This document shows, one piece after another, positions 28,901 to 42,532 of a stretch of 64,000 nucleotides of DNA. Origin of the DNA: Anisakis pegreffii. Its lineage: Eukaryota > Nematoda > Chromadorea > Rhabditida > Anisakidae. Where the stretch lies: contig JAPYMA010000904.1 in assembly GCA_035041965.1 (NCBI GenBank), positions 1 through 64,000 of the forward strand. The letters are read 5' to 3'. Numbering within the stretch: position 1 is the first letter of the stretch; each line of letters begins with the position of its first letter. Under the pieces are notes generated by a model. That model was not told the DNA's origin and made no database searches. It saw only the letters and a program-made list of their open reading frames with translations. The translations under genes were made by a program, and so were the position numbers.

Positions 28901-30028
28901 TGTATAATAATTTCCGACTGATATACAGCAAAGATTCATTTATATTACATTTGTATTGTATTACAAAATTCCGATGCAGCACCAGGAAATGATATTTGGG
29001 GAGATGAAAGGAAGTTAAATGAAACTATGAAAATTTGAGAAGAGAAGATCACAGAAATTGTTCATTGCTTGAAATCAAAAGAAAATATGTCACACTGTTG
29101 CCATCTGAACTAATTAAAAAGATCAAAAGCATTTACAAACCTATCGAATTATGTCGTGATGTTCCAAAAATCATATACAAAAGAGGTGGGAAAAACGATG
29201 TGTATAAACCGACAACTGGATCTACGTGAGCCAATGAAGCGTACGCGATACCTTGAATGATAATTAACACTTTGAAAGTTTAATATTCTCGTTATCGAAT
29301 TTGAAATGGAAACCGGAATGGAACTGCTCGTAAAAGCCTTGCACATTTCATTTCTATATTCCAAATCTTCATCATCAAATCGCTCACTTCCTACGATAGA
29401 ATGTGAAAATTTCTATTGGAAAACTGCGAAAATAGCCTCTTTCAATCGCAGACCTTGAATCATTACAGTGAGCATGAAAAGCCGGCACTCGATCTTAAAA
29501 TGATGTGCAATTTAAATGAAATACCTTGAGGCACATGCATTATACCGACCGTTAGGCCACCAACCACATCCATAATGAAGTTCTCACGAATCGAGTACTT
29601 CGGCATCCAACCGATTATCGGAATGAAACTGATCACCGACATCACAAAGGTCTCTAGCGATAAAAACGGTGAATAATAACGTCGAATAAATTTCTTAAGT
29701 CTTGACTTGGAAAGACTCTCTGCTGGTGCTTTATAAGCGAATTTTGCATCGAATTCTTCCTGGAACACAAACTTTTGATAAAGGAATTGAAGATGATCAC
29801 ATGTTTAAGAGTATAAGACATTCTGAAAGTTTTGCAGTGAACATTCCGAAATGCAAAGCTGATCAGGTCTGAAACGTGAAATAGCTCGTCGTTGAAAAAT
29901 TATTTAGAATTGATCCGTGATCAAATATTGATTCATCAAATACATTGATCCGTTAATATTACTCAAAATTTTTTAATATCTGATGTGACCCAAACTTTCT
30001 GCCGATATTGCAATAAATGCGGATAATG

Positions 30029-30124
<96 letters not shown>

Positions 30125-32453
30125 GCGACGGACAGGACATGAGGGGAGGGGGGAAGATGAGAGAGAACCTGATTCATAGCCGGTCGGACTTGACCGCTTG
30201 GACCGACGTACGGCCCGTTAGCATCTTCAGACATTGTGACCAATGCTGTTCGCTGCAAAAAACGTTTCTTCACAACTCAAATCCAAATATTTCACAAAAA
30301 ATTCGAAACAATGATTTTTTGATTTTGAATGTAAAATCATTGCAATCTATACCCAATAAGTTAACAAAAGTCAATTCAGCGTTGAACCACCAGCAAAAAA
30401 AACCAAAAAAGCAACAAAAAAACTGTCAAGCGTGGATTAGAAAATCCCTTGTAGGCAAAGAAAAAAATTCCGTGTCAGGCCTGAAATCGTCCAAAATTTT
30501 TTTATCTTATGGCTGATGATAAAAAATTTTCAGACGACTGCCATGCAGCATTCATCTCTATATAGCAAAACAATTGCGTTTTAATTGGCGACGTATGTCA
30601 CCGGTTGATTGCTTATCAATACCATTAAATTTAGTACTTATCAAGCAAAAAAGCGAATCTTTCGTCTGCTAGTAACATTTCTATTCCATAAACAACCAAT
30701 AAAGTGGATTGTTTTATTCAAAGCCGAGAAATATTGTTTTGCTCTTTGATCTGTTTTGATTTATATTATTATACATTATTATTATACATACCTATATTGT
30801 ACATTATATTATATATATACTATATTATACATTATAGTTTGAAGACGTTTTCTAGTGCTCATTGAATTCTGTGATTTGTGGCGATAATGTTTCAAATTTG
30901 TGAAATGATAGAATCAGGTGATTTGTGCCATGTGCTATCATATCTGTATTATGTATACATTGTGTTATGGTTGGTGGAAAGGGCGGTCTGGCAGTCAAGT
31001 TGCAGACGAAGTCACGAGTGATAACGTCATATTGATAATGTCATGCTCATATTGATGACATTAATGAATACCACAACTGATAATGCCATCCCAGCAAATA
31101 TTGATAATGTACGCATCTTAAGAACTCTCATACCTATATTATATTATTCTCATGTGTATGTAAATATGAACTCTGATCTGTTGCATGTATTTACTCATGC
31201 GTAAATCTGAAATACACTTTGAATACACGTGAGATACACGTTGAATCTGTTGCATTCTTCTCATATTCTTCGTGATTTACAGCTTGTGACAAACCTTGCT
31301 TTGTAGCCTTATCTCAACTGCTCAACTGCTGTCAATTCCACAAAACCTTGTCATTTTTCTATTGAGTCACGCTTCCAACAATTTAATATTTTAACCTAAA
31401 TTATATTCATTCATTCATTTTCGGATCCGAGCAAATTCAACAGCTTTAACGTTTTCGTTCAAACTCAAATGTTTTCAACATTCTCGTCGATGTTCATCTC
31501 CCGACCCCGTGTTAATCTCCCGACCCCATGTTAATCTCCCGACCCTGTGTTAATCTCCCAACCCCGTGCTAATCTCCCGACCCCGTGCTAATCTCCCAAC
31601 CCCGAGTTAATCTCCCAACCCCGTATTTATCTCCCGACCCCGTGTACTGTTCCGTCGCGGTCCTAGCCTTTTTGGTATCGCAATTATCGTTCAACTTCAT
31701 CATCACCGTCAACTCCATCGTCATCAGTCAATTTCCTTATTCCGAACCATTCAAAGCAGTCGTTATCAACTTCATTCCAAACCTACTCGTTACTACAATA
31801 CCTTTATTGTTTTCTTATTTTCAGTGAATAAACTGATTAATTCTGTGTAGTGAGAGGTCATCGCATCATCATATCACTACAAGATCTAACACAAATTCTA
31901 TTCACTACATATTGTGTTATGCTATGACATAATATTCAAATTATGTCACCTAATCAAATATTTCTGTTCAAAAAATCTTGATCAGTTGTGACACCTCATT
32001 ATATGTACCATTACTCTCGAATCTATATTTTACTGCGGTTGATATGCTCTAATCCGTATTATCACAATTATGAACTTGCACTATAACAAGCGTGATACCT
32101 TGAGAAAAGAAGAGCAATACGGAAATGAGTTCGGAACACATGCATGCACTCTAAATATTCATTTAGTACTGTTGTTTTAACTGAGTAATCAAGTGCCCAT
32201 CACGAAAACCCCACCAACACGTTATTATTTCATACATACTTTATGAACTCATGACGTTCGGTAATCCGTACGACTGGAAGAGACATAAAATTCAGAATGT
32301 GTGAATGAGAGCAAATACCGAATTAAACAATAATCTAATCGATTTCAGAACTTCCAATGTAACTTTCAATCATATAATCACAGAAAGATTTTTAAAAAAT
32401 GAACAAAGTCAAATTTAGAAACTTACTTCTTCGTCGATGTTGAAATAATTCAT
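22913..32453 (-). CDS. SLC26/SulP-family anion transporter with C-terminal STAS domain
   Basis: Multi-pass membrane carrier for sulfate, chloride, bicarbonate or similar anions. Exons on the minus strand, in order: 32453-32427, 29759-29525, 29251-29141, 28773-28601, 27671-27504, 27272-27090, 27002-26920, 26582-26435, 26153-26040, 25760-25683, 25131-25036, 24836-24730, 24475-24391, 24304-24230, 24012-23976, 23715-23615, 23330-23276, 23103-22913. They total 2067 nt, exactly 688 codons plus stop. SulP landmarks run in order: [101 protein letters not shown], then the STAS core [20 protein letters not shown] and a closing FYPTIRDAV. The 37-nt exon at 24012-23976 is the weakest call. Intron 1 is 2.7 kb. 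The substrate cannot be told from sequence. Confidence 0.95.
24893..25012. repeat. AT-rich TTATTGATCA short-period repeat in an SLC26 intron
   Basis: TTGATCATTAT, TTATTGATCA and ATTATCGATTATT variants recur several times over about 120 bp, immediately before the donor of the preceding exon on the minus strand. Repeated TGATCA palindromes make it self-complementary. Confidence 0.7.
27935..28020 (+). repeat. Dispersed repeat family A, 3' part
   Basis: It shares GATAAGATCGAGGCATAAAC, TCGTAATGAGTTG and AATTGCTGATTAA with 51255-51306 and 32905-32965. It lies in an intron of the SLC26 gene (between 28601 and 27671). Confidence 0.75.
30023..30123. repeat. (AAT)n microsatellite
   Basis: An almost pure AAT/TAA run of about 100 bp with one AAC interruption, in the first SLC26 intron. 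It abuts a GC-richer block (30124-30250) containing GGTCGGACTTGACCG; I see no known element there. Confidence 0.95.
31495..31645. repeat. 19-bp minisatellite, about 8 units
   Basis: The unit ATCTCCCGACCCCGTGTTA repeats about eight times with one- or two-base variants (CCCATG, CCCTGTG, CCAACCCC, CCGTGC). The strand bias (C-rich on plus, G-rich on minus, which is the transcribed RNA sense of SLC26 intron 1) makes G-rich structure in the pre-mRNA possible. Confidence 0.95.
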
Positions 32454-32754
32454 GTTGGTGTTTTTGTTGTTTCAATTGAATCAATGTGAAATTATTGTAA
32501 CAGCAGCAGTGATGCTGATCACGAGAATAATGTGAGCTATAGCAGAAAATAGGAGGTTTTTGTGGATGGGATTAAAAGATGGATACTCAACAAGAGTGCT
32601 GCTGACTGGCTGCAATATCAATAGAAGAGATGGATATTGCACTTGATTGACAGATGGATAAAAGGTTTTTTTGTGACTCGTATGGATGAATTGATGGATA
32701 TGCTGAAGCTGCTAACAAATTATAGTTAAATCTTATAAAAATAATCATATTTTA

Positions 32755-32975
32755 TGTGGGAGAGCAGCCCAAAACCTCTGTGCTCGCCAAATATATGAAT
32801 AATCGAAGGTAGAATTTTAAAAAGACAGATGATTTCTAACGGTATTATCGTTAAGTGCGCGGAAATAATAATGCCAAAGAAAGGAAGATTGTGATATTGG
32901 TAATATTTGTGATAACAAAGAGGCATTGACTCGTAATGAGTTGCTTAATTTGCTGATTAATAAATAACTAATCAT
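32755..32975 (+). repeat. Dispersed repeat family A, long copy
   Basis: It matches 51110-51310: GGGAGAG-GCCC, CTCGCCAAAT, AGACAGATGATT, CGTTAAGTGCGCGGAA, AATGCCAA and GAGGCATTGACTCG-ATGAGTTG. It lies just upstream of the first SLC26 coding exon, so it may fall in the promoter region. Confidence 0.85.
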
Positions 32976-35900
32976 ATCTTAATTTAGTCGTGTAATCGTG
33001 TTGTATCAAAGCAAATTATTTCTTTTTGCTCACATGTTCTGCTTGGTTGCGAGTTTAGCTCATAGTCATGGTGAACTTAGCCGATGTGTTTTGAGAGGTA
33101 TTTGTCAGCTGGTACAATGACATCTCTCTTGTCGATTTATATCGAAAAACATTTGAATTTGATCAAATTTGTCGGACAGTTTAGACGATACGTTCGACAG
33201 CTTGTGAATATCACGTACGACTCACGATCAGACAATTACATTATTCGTTTCGTCAGCAATCAAAGAGATAGTTGTTATTGATAAAAACTTGCACAGAAAT
33301 GGATCAAACTGAGCGAGAAACTCATCTAAACTCATTAAAGTCTCATCTAAACCGGTGGATCTTTCATAGAATCCAAAAAAAAACTTCTCGACTTATCAAT
33401 AGAGAATAATGAATCATCCAAGCGCATTCGATGAATTGAAAATTAAGCTAAAGAATTCGGAAAAATTAGTTGCAAAAAATTGCGAAAACTTATTTCAACA
33501 ATGAAGTGTAACTAAATGAAGCAGTTTTAGGACTCATCGAACATATCGGAATGACGGAAGTTCAATGAAATTTCATTGAAACAATTGCAAAGTCACGCCG
33601 AATTCGGGGAATATAAAGCGGTGATTCATTCGGAGAATTCAAAGCGATTTAACACATTGTTTTGAATGGTCAGATAAGTGATGAAATATTCCAATGATTT
33701 TCGTTTGGGCTAAATTGAATGTCAGTTCGAAAATGGAAGAAATGCATGAGGATGATGAACAGCATTCGCTGATGAGTCAAATCTATTGATTGATTCAAGA
33801 GAATGAATCACTGAACACAATCGCCTTCAATCATATCATGTTGCGAGTGTTTAAAGTCAGGTCAAATTCAAGTATCTCACGAAGGTGTCCACAGCTAAAC
33901 AGTTCAACTTTCAACACGATTTCAGCATCAGTACACTAATTGTGTGAACCTTATTAATTATTGGCTATTGTATGATTCGAAGAAAGTTTAATCGTATAAT
34001 ATTTAATCATAGTTCATGATTTCGACAAAAAATCAACAATAATCACTATAATTCGCTATTATGTTGATGACTGAATGAAATTTGTGAACGATCGGCTGTG
34101 GAATGGATTGGATTTTGTTGAAGGAACAACGTCTAAATGCTGGAGTGTGTGTGATAAACGTTATTTGAGCAAGCATTTAAGCGTGCTTATCGATTTTGTA
34201 TTAGCTGAAATATTTGCTTACATCGGCTAGGCACAGAATGGATGATGACTGCAAGCACGTTCATTCGAATGAAGCAATTTGCTTTTTAGACACGCTTTTC
34301 GCGGTTGAGTATAATTTACGTAATTATTATTAATATTGCTGCTGCATTCTGTTCAAACGTTTTTTGAGAAGAAGATCATACATAATAAATAAATATTCTT
34401 TATAGATTTTCAATGCGTCTTCGAGGCATTCTCGTTTCCTCATTCCTCCGTGTAACGTTCAACTTCACCAATGGAACATTCAGAGTAGATTTGCAGAAAC
34501 TTTTCAGTACCCAGAAATTTCGACGACTGTGCGATCATGAGATGGGTTGGGGGTCCGGTTAATTCTCGAATTACTCGGGATGATATCTGGAGGAGAATGG
34601 AATGAAAGCGAACATTTCATTTTTCTGATGTATTGAAATGGTAATGGGACAGTTCAACGCAATGAGATACACCCAGTGAAATTTGAACTCGATTATTTTG
34701 AACGTTCTAATTATTCTTGAAAGATTCTTCAATTTTTAAAGTGAACATTTAGCAAAGAAACAACATATGAGAATGCTATTAAGATATTAACACTGCTATT
34801 ACAAATATTTTCAACTTGATTCTTATTTATATATAATTTTGATGTTGCAATTATGAAAATTAACGATGCAACATCGACATTTTCTTCGCACTTTTAGTAC
34901 TGAGTAAAGAAATGAATTCATATCGAAAACCAATATATCAAGAAATTTATTCGGTTATCTATCCAGAATCTGTTGGGATATTTGCTGTTTCTTACTCATT
35001 TTCAAATTACACTGTCGAATTATCAAACGAACTTAATGACATCTGAATCAATCCGACATCAATAAAGACGTTTGCTTCTAACACTATGATTATTCTCTCT
35101 AGCATAAGGAAGATGGCAAGGAACGATTTCCAAATTGAGGCATGTTAAATGAGGACTGAATCGTCAACGACTCGAATATACTTCGTGATTTGAGTGAATG
35201 CAAGTAATCAGACAAACTAAACGTTTATATTGCGAATCGCGGCAAGGTCATGAGCGTTTCATCACTGAATGATAAATATTTGTCAGCGATTTAATCGATT
35301 TGAACAATCTAATAAACAAGGTGATTAAGGAGCAAACGATCATTTGTAAAATGTCTTAATGCCACTGAAGAATTCAAAACAAACTGGTATTGGTTCATTT
35401 ACCCTCCTCGGTTCGATGCGTTTCAATGATGAAAAGTCGAATTATTGCATTCCGAAATGAAGCAAATTCCTTTGATTTGATTGTTTATTTCTTTAATACA
35501 GTCAATTGCTACAACTCATTCAACCATTAAAGCCATTAAAATAGAGCAAATCATTATTAATTCTCTGATCATTTTTCTTGAATCTTAATCTTTCGATATA
35601 AAGAGTACTCACTTACTTATATTTTGTTCCACGGGAAATTATCAAATTGAGCATGTTGATCAATCGTGGAAAGTTCATCTGATCGAAAGTGAATTCATAA
35701 AATATAAATAGAGGTGGCACCATCGATTCGTGTGCATTTATGAACAGCACATTGCAAACAGTTCTTGGAATACTATCAGGCTGCTGAATTCTGATTCAAA
35801 CAAATCAATAATATGTTTTGGTTTGGACCTAAGGTTTTGAAAAAACATCGCATATCTACAAATGCTCCAGGTACAAAGCCTCGAAAAGCTCTCAAATTGG

Positions 35901-37631
35901 GAATCTGAGCATTGACCTGACCAAACCCTACCACAAATGCTAACAATAAGAAGAAATCGCTCGACAGATAAATTCAGAATTCGAATGTTAATCTCGTATG
36001 ATTTTCACAAATTCAAAGTAATATTTCAAAGAGTTAATTGAAACATAATTAGAAATAACTCATGAAATCAATGTTGGTTGTCGTGGCAATATAGATATGT
36101 CAAATGCTCATTACTTGCAAAGGTTTATTAATTTAATCAATTCACAGAGCACAAACACTGCAATCAATCTTATGAATAAATCAAAACACAAAACTTCAAC
36201 TCCGAACTTGCACGCTTCATTCTAATTAAGGTTGAGAAAATGCGAATAGGAATTGCATGGAATCAACAAGCTGTATTCCTCTCATAACCGGCTGCTGTTG
36301 CCCACATCGTGAAAACTAGTAATGAAGGATTCAACGTTGTAATGCTATCTTATACGATTAGGTTGACTGATCCAATCGGCAGTAAGCTATGCTCTACTCA
36401 TAATCGTGTTCTTGATTTTTTTTTGTTCTTGATCTTTTTGATCACCGGATTCGGTTTATTTCGATCCGATTGATCTGATATTCCGATGATTTGCTTTCAC
36501 TTTATTGTGTAATTATTCATTCGTTCGTTTTCTTGTTGGATTATTCAATTATCAGCTGATTTGGCCGTTAACCAATGTTATGTAATTTGCAATATTGGCT
36601 GGTTGAGTATTGATATGATAGGGTTCAGTTTGGACACTGAGAGAGTTTCAATGTGCCTAATAAACGACTGTGCAGCAGCTGATTTGAAAAACATTGCTGA
36701 GAATTCAACTCACTTCTTTATGGATTCGATCGTGACTAATAGCCGTACTGATACCATTGTCACTTCGATTTCGATTGTTTCAGATGGATTTTCCAATTGC
36801 TTTTCATATATCATCCTTCACAGTGCGCTGTTTTTACGTATAACCCTCTCCTGATTAATCAGTTGAAAAGAAGCGGAAACTTTCACTTAAAATGTCTAAC
36901 TAGATAATGTAAATGCCCCAGAAATTAGAGCAAACCTCTGAATATTTGTGATGAAACAAAGAACAATTGAAACATTGAAATATTTCTCAAACATGCAAAG
37001 AAAAACATTTGTTATAGCTTCTAAATGATCGAAACTGCTTCCCAGAAGGAAGCAACGATAAACAATAAGCAAGCACTTCATTACCGATCGAATACTGCGA
37101 ATATCCCAAGCGAACCTGCTCGTCACCAGCGAAACGAAATCTCTAAAGCCCTCAAAAAGCATTTCGAAACCAATAGAAGTTTGATAAATAAAATCGCTCG
37201 GTGTGAAAATTAGAAAAAGATGTTTTACTCATTCCCAGAAAACTGCTTAATATTCATAAGAATTTCATTAAGAAACCTCAAAGGACATTGAAAATAAAAC
37301 AATTGAAAACAATCTGCATCAACACATAAATATTTCAAATGAAATTTATGTGAAATTGCATCCCTTTGAAGCGCATATGAAATATTCCATAATGAAAAAC
37401 GATAGTGAATAAAAGAGTGAATATAAAGCCTCATCTATCGAACAAATCAAGTGGTGAACGACAAAATCGCGTTTCGAATGGCGACATGCTGACGGATATG
37501 CAAATTAGTATTGTGTGCACATTGCTGTGCTGTTCATCAATATTTTAACCATATCAAGTTTTGTTTACAGAAATCATACTTTTCATCATATATACTGCCA
37601 CCTGTTTACGGGACTTCAATGTACACGAGAT

Positions 37632-37656
37632 GGGGGGGAGGGAGGGAGGGAGGGAG
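37632..37656 (+). other. G-run tract with G-quadruplex potential
   Basis: A run of seven G is followed by four GGG tracts separated by single A, which fits the four-run, short-loop quadruplex rule several times over. It is an outlier in an AT-rich intergenic stretch. Confidence 0.7.
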
Positions 37657-38297
37657 AGTAATTCAGGCATGACGGATTAAATAGGTTAGCAAATCATTGA
37701 TTTTTTGAAAAATGATTCTTCCATAATTGTGTAGTAATCTTTATCAGAACAAATCGGGAACTTCTAACCTAGAATTTGCTATACCCAACATAGCACACAC
37801 ATTCTCGTGTCTTCATAACAAATGGTTTAGTCAGATGGTTTAGAACTCATTGTTAGTATGCTGATGATGATCTCAGCGTTTAGGTGATAAACTTCATATT
37901 ATCTTTTCAAGATTTGCAATAAAATGTGAAGAAGTGTGATGAAAAGATGCCTGAATGATAAATGTTGAGAGTTCTTGATTTAATGTTCAAAATTAATTCA
38001 TTATCGTCTGTGATCATTATTTATAGATGAGCAGTTCTGCTGTATGTGTATTGATCACGTGCAGATCGAATCGTTCAATTCAAGTGTCCTTTCGCGGAAA
38101 TCTTAAAGTTTGGTGGAATTATTGAGGGTGGGACAATGAAGAGTGAGAAGAGCGTGCTTGTTCAAGTTGGAGGAATTTTAAGCTTGATGAAGACTGACTT
38201 TTTGATAAAAAGTACGAACTTGGGAACATTAATATAGTTTAAATCCGTTGTTCCCATATAATATACCAAATACCATCGTTTCATTCCAACTCAATTA

Positions 38298-38469
38298 GCA
38301 GTGTTGCTATTCCAGTCAAGGTGTTCCATCCCTATTCCATTTCAAGATATGGAATAGGACAGTTCCGAAAATGGACGCGAAAAACACAGCGCAGCGGAAC
38401 AATTGAAGGGTGAAATAGAAAAGAATAGATCAGTTTGCCAAAAGTATGGAATAGAAACATCACTAAACT
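38298..38469. mobile_element. Short MITE-like element with imperfect inverted ends
   Basis: The left end TTAGCAGTGTTGCTATTCCA and the reverse complement of the right end, TTTAGTGATGTTTCTATTCC, match with a few differences. The interior is non-coding and about 130 bp long. No clear target duplication was seen. Confidence 0.55.
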
Positions 38470-40938
38470 TAATCGCATTGAAGAGTGCAGATTTTTTCAA
38501 GATTTTTCTTGATTCTCGAAGGAAATAAATCCAAATTCATTCTTAAACCATTTCATTTCATCTGAATTGGATTGAAGTACCAGCAAAATACTATTATTTC
38601 GCAACCATTCTTGGATCAAATCGGAGTCAATCACACATCAAAATTATCATCTCCCGATTTCGCCATGGAACATTTTTTTCCATTTTGCAACATAAATGAG
38701 GCTCTGCCAACAAAAACACAACCGAACATGCGAATAAAAAAAACCTAATCTGCATTCAGACAAATGTGCAAATATTGAAAAAAAATTCAAAAACTGATTG
38801 AATTATAATTTCATCATATGGTTTAAATGCGCCGAATGCTCTATAATCAAACTGCACTTTACTTCGCCAAAAATAATTCCAATTCAATGACACATGTCAA
38901 TCGACTAATTCTCTATTGAAATGCAAGTCTGGAATTGTTGCAGAAATCTGGAACCTGTCTGTGCATGCGAAGATACATCAATATAATCACGTCAAATATG
39001 CAGAGTTCAAGCCAATCGGAGCTTATAAACTGTTGAAGTGTAGGTCAGCCAGTAATTCATCGATACTTTTCCAGGCTGCAAACGTATCGAGAAATATTTC
39101 TTATTCATAAACTATGCATGAAAATACTCAATTATAGCTGCCGTTATGCGTGTTTCAGGGTTGAAATTTCGTCTGTAATTATACCTTGCAAGGTTTGCTG
39201 ACACTGTAAGCTTGACTAGTTGAAGATATTCCTGTTTTGGTGTTGTTGAAACGATCAGACCCTATACGTTTATTTGAATAGACATTATGTTGTTTGCAGT
39301 TAGCATAATATCCACATATGAATGTTAAAATTGATGAAAATGACTACTGAGTCATTTAATCACATTATGCCGCTGCAATAATCACATCATGTTCAGTTCC
39401 TAATTAATATTTCGTGTGATTCTCTGAAAAGGTGTTTATTATAACCACGAGCATTTTTGCACAATCGTATTTATTCATCATGATTTCATCATGCATTTTG
39501 AGTTACTTCTTAAATGCCTTTATTTCATATTATACACAGTTGTCACACGAGAGTGTATTATCTCTTTTCATGACTATATCATGGAATATGAGAAATTTTA
39601 TTCAGCGCTTAAAACTGCAATGGTAACTCACTCGCACAACTCGACACAGTGCTAGCTCGCATAGACACCCAAATCAATGAATACAGACTGTTTTGTATTC
39701 AAAGAGAGAGCTGAAAAGAAAGATTCAGAATATAGAACAACTGTCACCAGCATTGTCACTAACTAAAGAGTATCAACTGCAGGCTGTCAATAAGAATAAT
39801 AATAATGTTAATAATGATAATCTGATGAATATGTTGTGCATGACAAAGTGTTATGGTAATCACGAACACATATCATGCAATAAGGGCTGAGCATGATGAT
39901 ATAGGTGCATTGAGAGTGTTTAGGCTCAACAGTCTACACAGAGACACGGACGGATGGATGATCAGTATGGCTGAATTCACTCCCAATTCGGTGGTTGCCA
40001 TAAGAATCGGGGCCTAGTTTATTTGCAGGAAGATAAATCATTTACAAACGCGTTCAGTCGGCAAATGGTCTTCTCCGCGAATCCTCTCCCGTTCGATTGT
40101 CATTTGCACAATTGAATGATAATGTGTATTTCCATCGTTTATGAAATCGCTGTTTTGATTCAGTTTTATGGTGTTTTACATAAGAATTTATTTGTTTACA
40201 TGATTTGCATCTGTCACTAATAAATAACACGAATGCAGTTTTTTGAAATTTATCTGCTGATTGGTTTGATTGATTCAGTTGCTTGTGTAGTATCTTTCAC
40301 GGTTTTGCAATTTACACTCTTGGCAGCAAAGAAGTGTAATCAGAGATGATGCAAATTATGCGGACGGTAGTTGAATTGCTTCTGAAGACTGTTTCACGCT
40401 CAGACTATGCTATAGTGCAGTTACAAATATTTCTAGGTGTTCCATATGAGACCAAAATACTAACTGATAGACCCGATCAAAACTAATGTTAATCAGGATC
40501 TCTTCTCGACTGAAAGTCTTCCGTACGAGACAGACTGAACACATTCATCCTCACATTCAGCTCTTGAAACAATCTGTTGAAGAATAGTTTTGGGGATTCG
40601 ACTTCGGTTGAGATCGTTTATGAAATGCGAGTCGATTTGCGATTTTGCACTTTCCGCAAAAATTCTTCCATTCGGATTCCAGTTCAGTTCTGGGATTTAG
40701 TGATATTTTGAATTTTTATCTTTGGTGCAAGTGTTGGATTGATGCACTCCATTCGAAAGATTTCGTTCAAAATTGATAACTTATTAATCGACTCCCATTT
40801 CATACAAAGTTCGAAGGAATTATTCGTTTGACTATGAGAATGTAATAGGGATACTATTTGTTTTTGTTGAACGAGCATTCCGTCAGATTTTGATCGTCTT
40901 TTTTGCGAATCTCTTTGTATTCGATGCCAAGAAATTGA

Positions 40939-40948
40939 CTTATTTCAG
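40939..40948 (+). promoter_or_regulatory. Acceptor-like site upstream of the ACBP-like gene
   Basis: ACTTATTTCAG ends at 40948, 35 nt before the ATG, with no coding exon recognised upstream. The neighbouring ACBP gene has the same arrangement, so a trans-splice acceptor is a fair reading; a 5' UTR intron is the alternative. Confidence 0.4.
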
Positions 40949-40982
40949 GTATTTATCTTCTTAAAACTTATTTGGGCGAAAA

Positions 40983-42532
40983 ATGAACGTAAGTTTATTT
41001 GTGTTGATTTTAGCTAAACATTCAGTGGTATTGTTTTATTTAAACATTCACACGATCACATATTTCGGCTCATCGCATGACCGAAACGATCAAAAATAAT
41101 ATGTTATACTTTATGTTGTAAGGTACTGATTTCTTGACAGTGATCAATATGTGGAGTTGTTCATATTCTCCTCAATTCCAGTTGTTCGGCAATAGATTTC
41201 TGCGGAAACTAATAAGTATACTGGGTTATTTGGTTTGGGGACATTCCACGCTAAATTTCTTCACATTTTCGATGAAATTATTCACAACTTTCGCAATTGT
41301 TCGCATATCGTGCTCAGAAACCAAGTGATTGATTGATGATCCTAAGACGTTCAATGAAACGTTCAATCAAACCATCTCGCAAAAAGTTGATCTCAAAATC
41401 TTGTAGCAGCTTGCACGAGATAATCCAAGACAGAGCGAGTGTATTGCAAAATTTCCACAGTGCTGCAGATACATCATAAAAGATATTTTTGGAAAAAGAT
41501 ACGTTATTTGTTTTGCTTCTTAATGTTTTTTTTTTGAAAAACTTCAGTTCGATGAAGCAGTTGAAAAATGGAAATCACTGGAAGATAAGTTTGACGAGAG
41601 TGAAAAAATCGAACTTTACGCGCTGCATCAGCAAGCAACCGAGGGTGATGCAGGCGACGAATGTGATTCTGGTGATGAGATGAAATTCTTAGCATGGAAG
41701 TCAAAAACTGGTACGTTCTTCTTCAGAACCATCTTAATCGAGAATCCTGGAGAGATGTGATTTCGAAACTTCACGGAATTGAGCGATGTATTAAAGAGTT
41801 TTTACTATAAGTCTTTACTTGAAGAGCTTTTCAAAGAGGAAGAATTGTGCACGGAAATAAACCATGAAACTGTTCGTTGGAATCCACCGAACATCGAATT
41901 CTATCCTTTTTTCAAATGCTCTAAATGTTTAACATCCACAATCTCTCTTTTGTTTGCTTTTTCTGTTTCGTTCATTTTCAACTGAAAACACATCGATTGT
42001 TCCGATTGAACTTTCATCATGTAATGTTAAAGCAACAGCACAGTTCCACATGAGATGCACAATTTGTTGATTTGAATTGCAGTCTAAAAATGTTGATTGT
42101 GAGAAATTTTTCGATTTCAGTTTCTTTGGTGCTGTCGAGTGAAGTTGTAGGGTCGACATTAAAGTTACTGTAAAATTGTATGACTTACACAAAAAATAAC
42201 GCAATCGGTGAACGACTCCTGTTTAGATCACTAACTGCATGTATCATTGACGAGTGTAGGGAGGCGAACGTGACCTCTTCATTTCGACTTTTGATATGAA
42301 GTTGATCGAGTAATGAGACCTAGTCGCTGTTCGTGTGGATGATGGACTAAGAGTAGAAATCAATAGTCACTCATTTGCCAAGGTTTTAGATCTGGTACAA
42401 AGTGGTTTCTGCAGATTGTGCGGGAAACTAGAGTATGAAGTTTTTGTCGTATTTGCAGGAATGAGTAAAGAGGACGCTCATGCTGGCTTCATCAAAGCGG
42501 TTGAAGAAGCGGCCATCAAGCATGCTGAATAA
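40983..42532 (+). CDS. Divergent acyl-CoA-binding protein paralogue
   Basis: Exons 40983-40988 (Met-Asn), 41548-41710 and 42459-42532 give 80 aa; ACBPs are usually about 86. Intron positions and phases (0 and 1) equal those of the canonical ACBP at 46488-47880, so the two are duplicates. ACBP features kept: FDEAVEKWKSL, LYALHQQATEGD, LAWKSKTGMSKEDA. Against the ligand residues of bovine ACBP, Tyr28 and Lys54 are kept, but Tyr31 is His, Lys32 is Gln, Trp55 is Phe and Tyr73 is Phe. The loop after GD is about 4 residues shorter and acidic. The frame is intact and splice sites are good, so it is probably a working gene with altered or weaker acyl-CoA binding. A pseudogene is less likely. Confidence 0.85.

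Larger units (their letters stand above)
32980..40939. other. 8-kb stretch with no supported gene
   Basis: The longest open frames are 62-97 codons, with no linked exons, conserved motif or consistent splice frame. The best isolated candidate is a 54-codon plus-strand stretch ending at 33281 (from the ATG near 33117; QFRRYVRQLVNITYDSRSDN) after a TTTGTCAG acceptor. I do not recognise it. The 5' UTR and promoter of SLC26 (left end) and of the ACBP-like gene (right end) should lie here. A G-run tract and a MITE-like element are listed separately. Confidence 0.6.

Noticed and set aside
29959..30273. Minus-strand frame with a long isoleucine run, like a membrane protein
   Set aside because: The isoleucine run is the translated AAT microsatellite.
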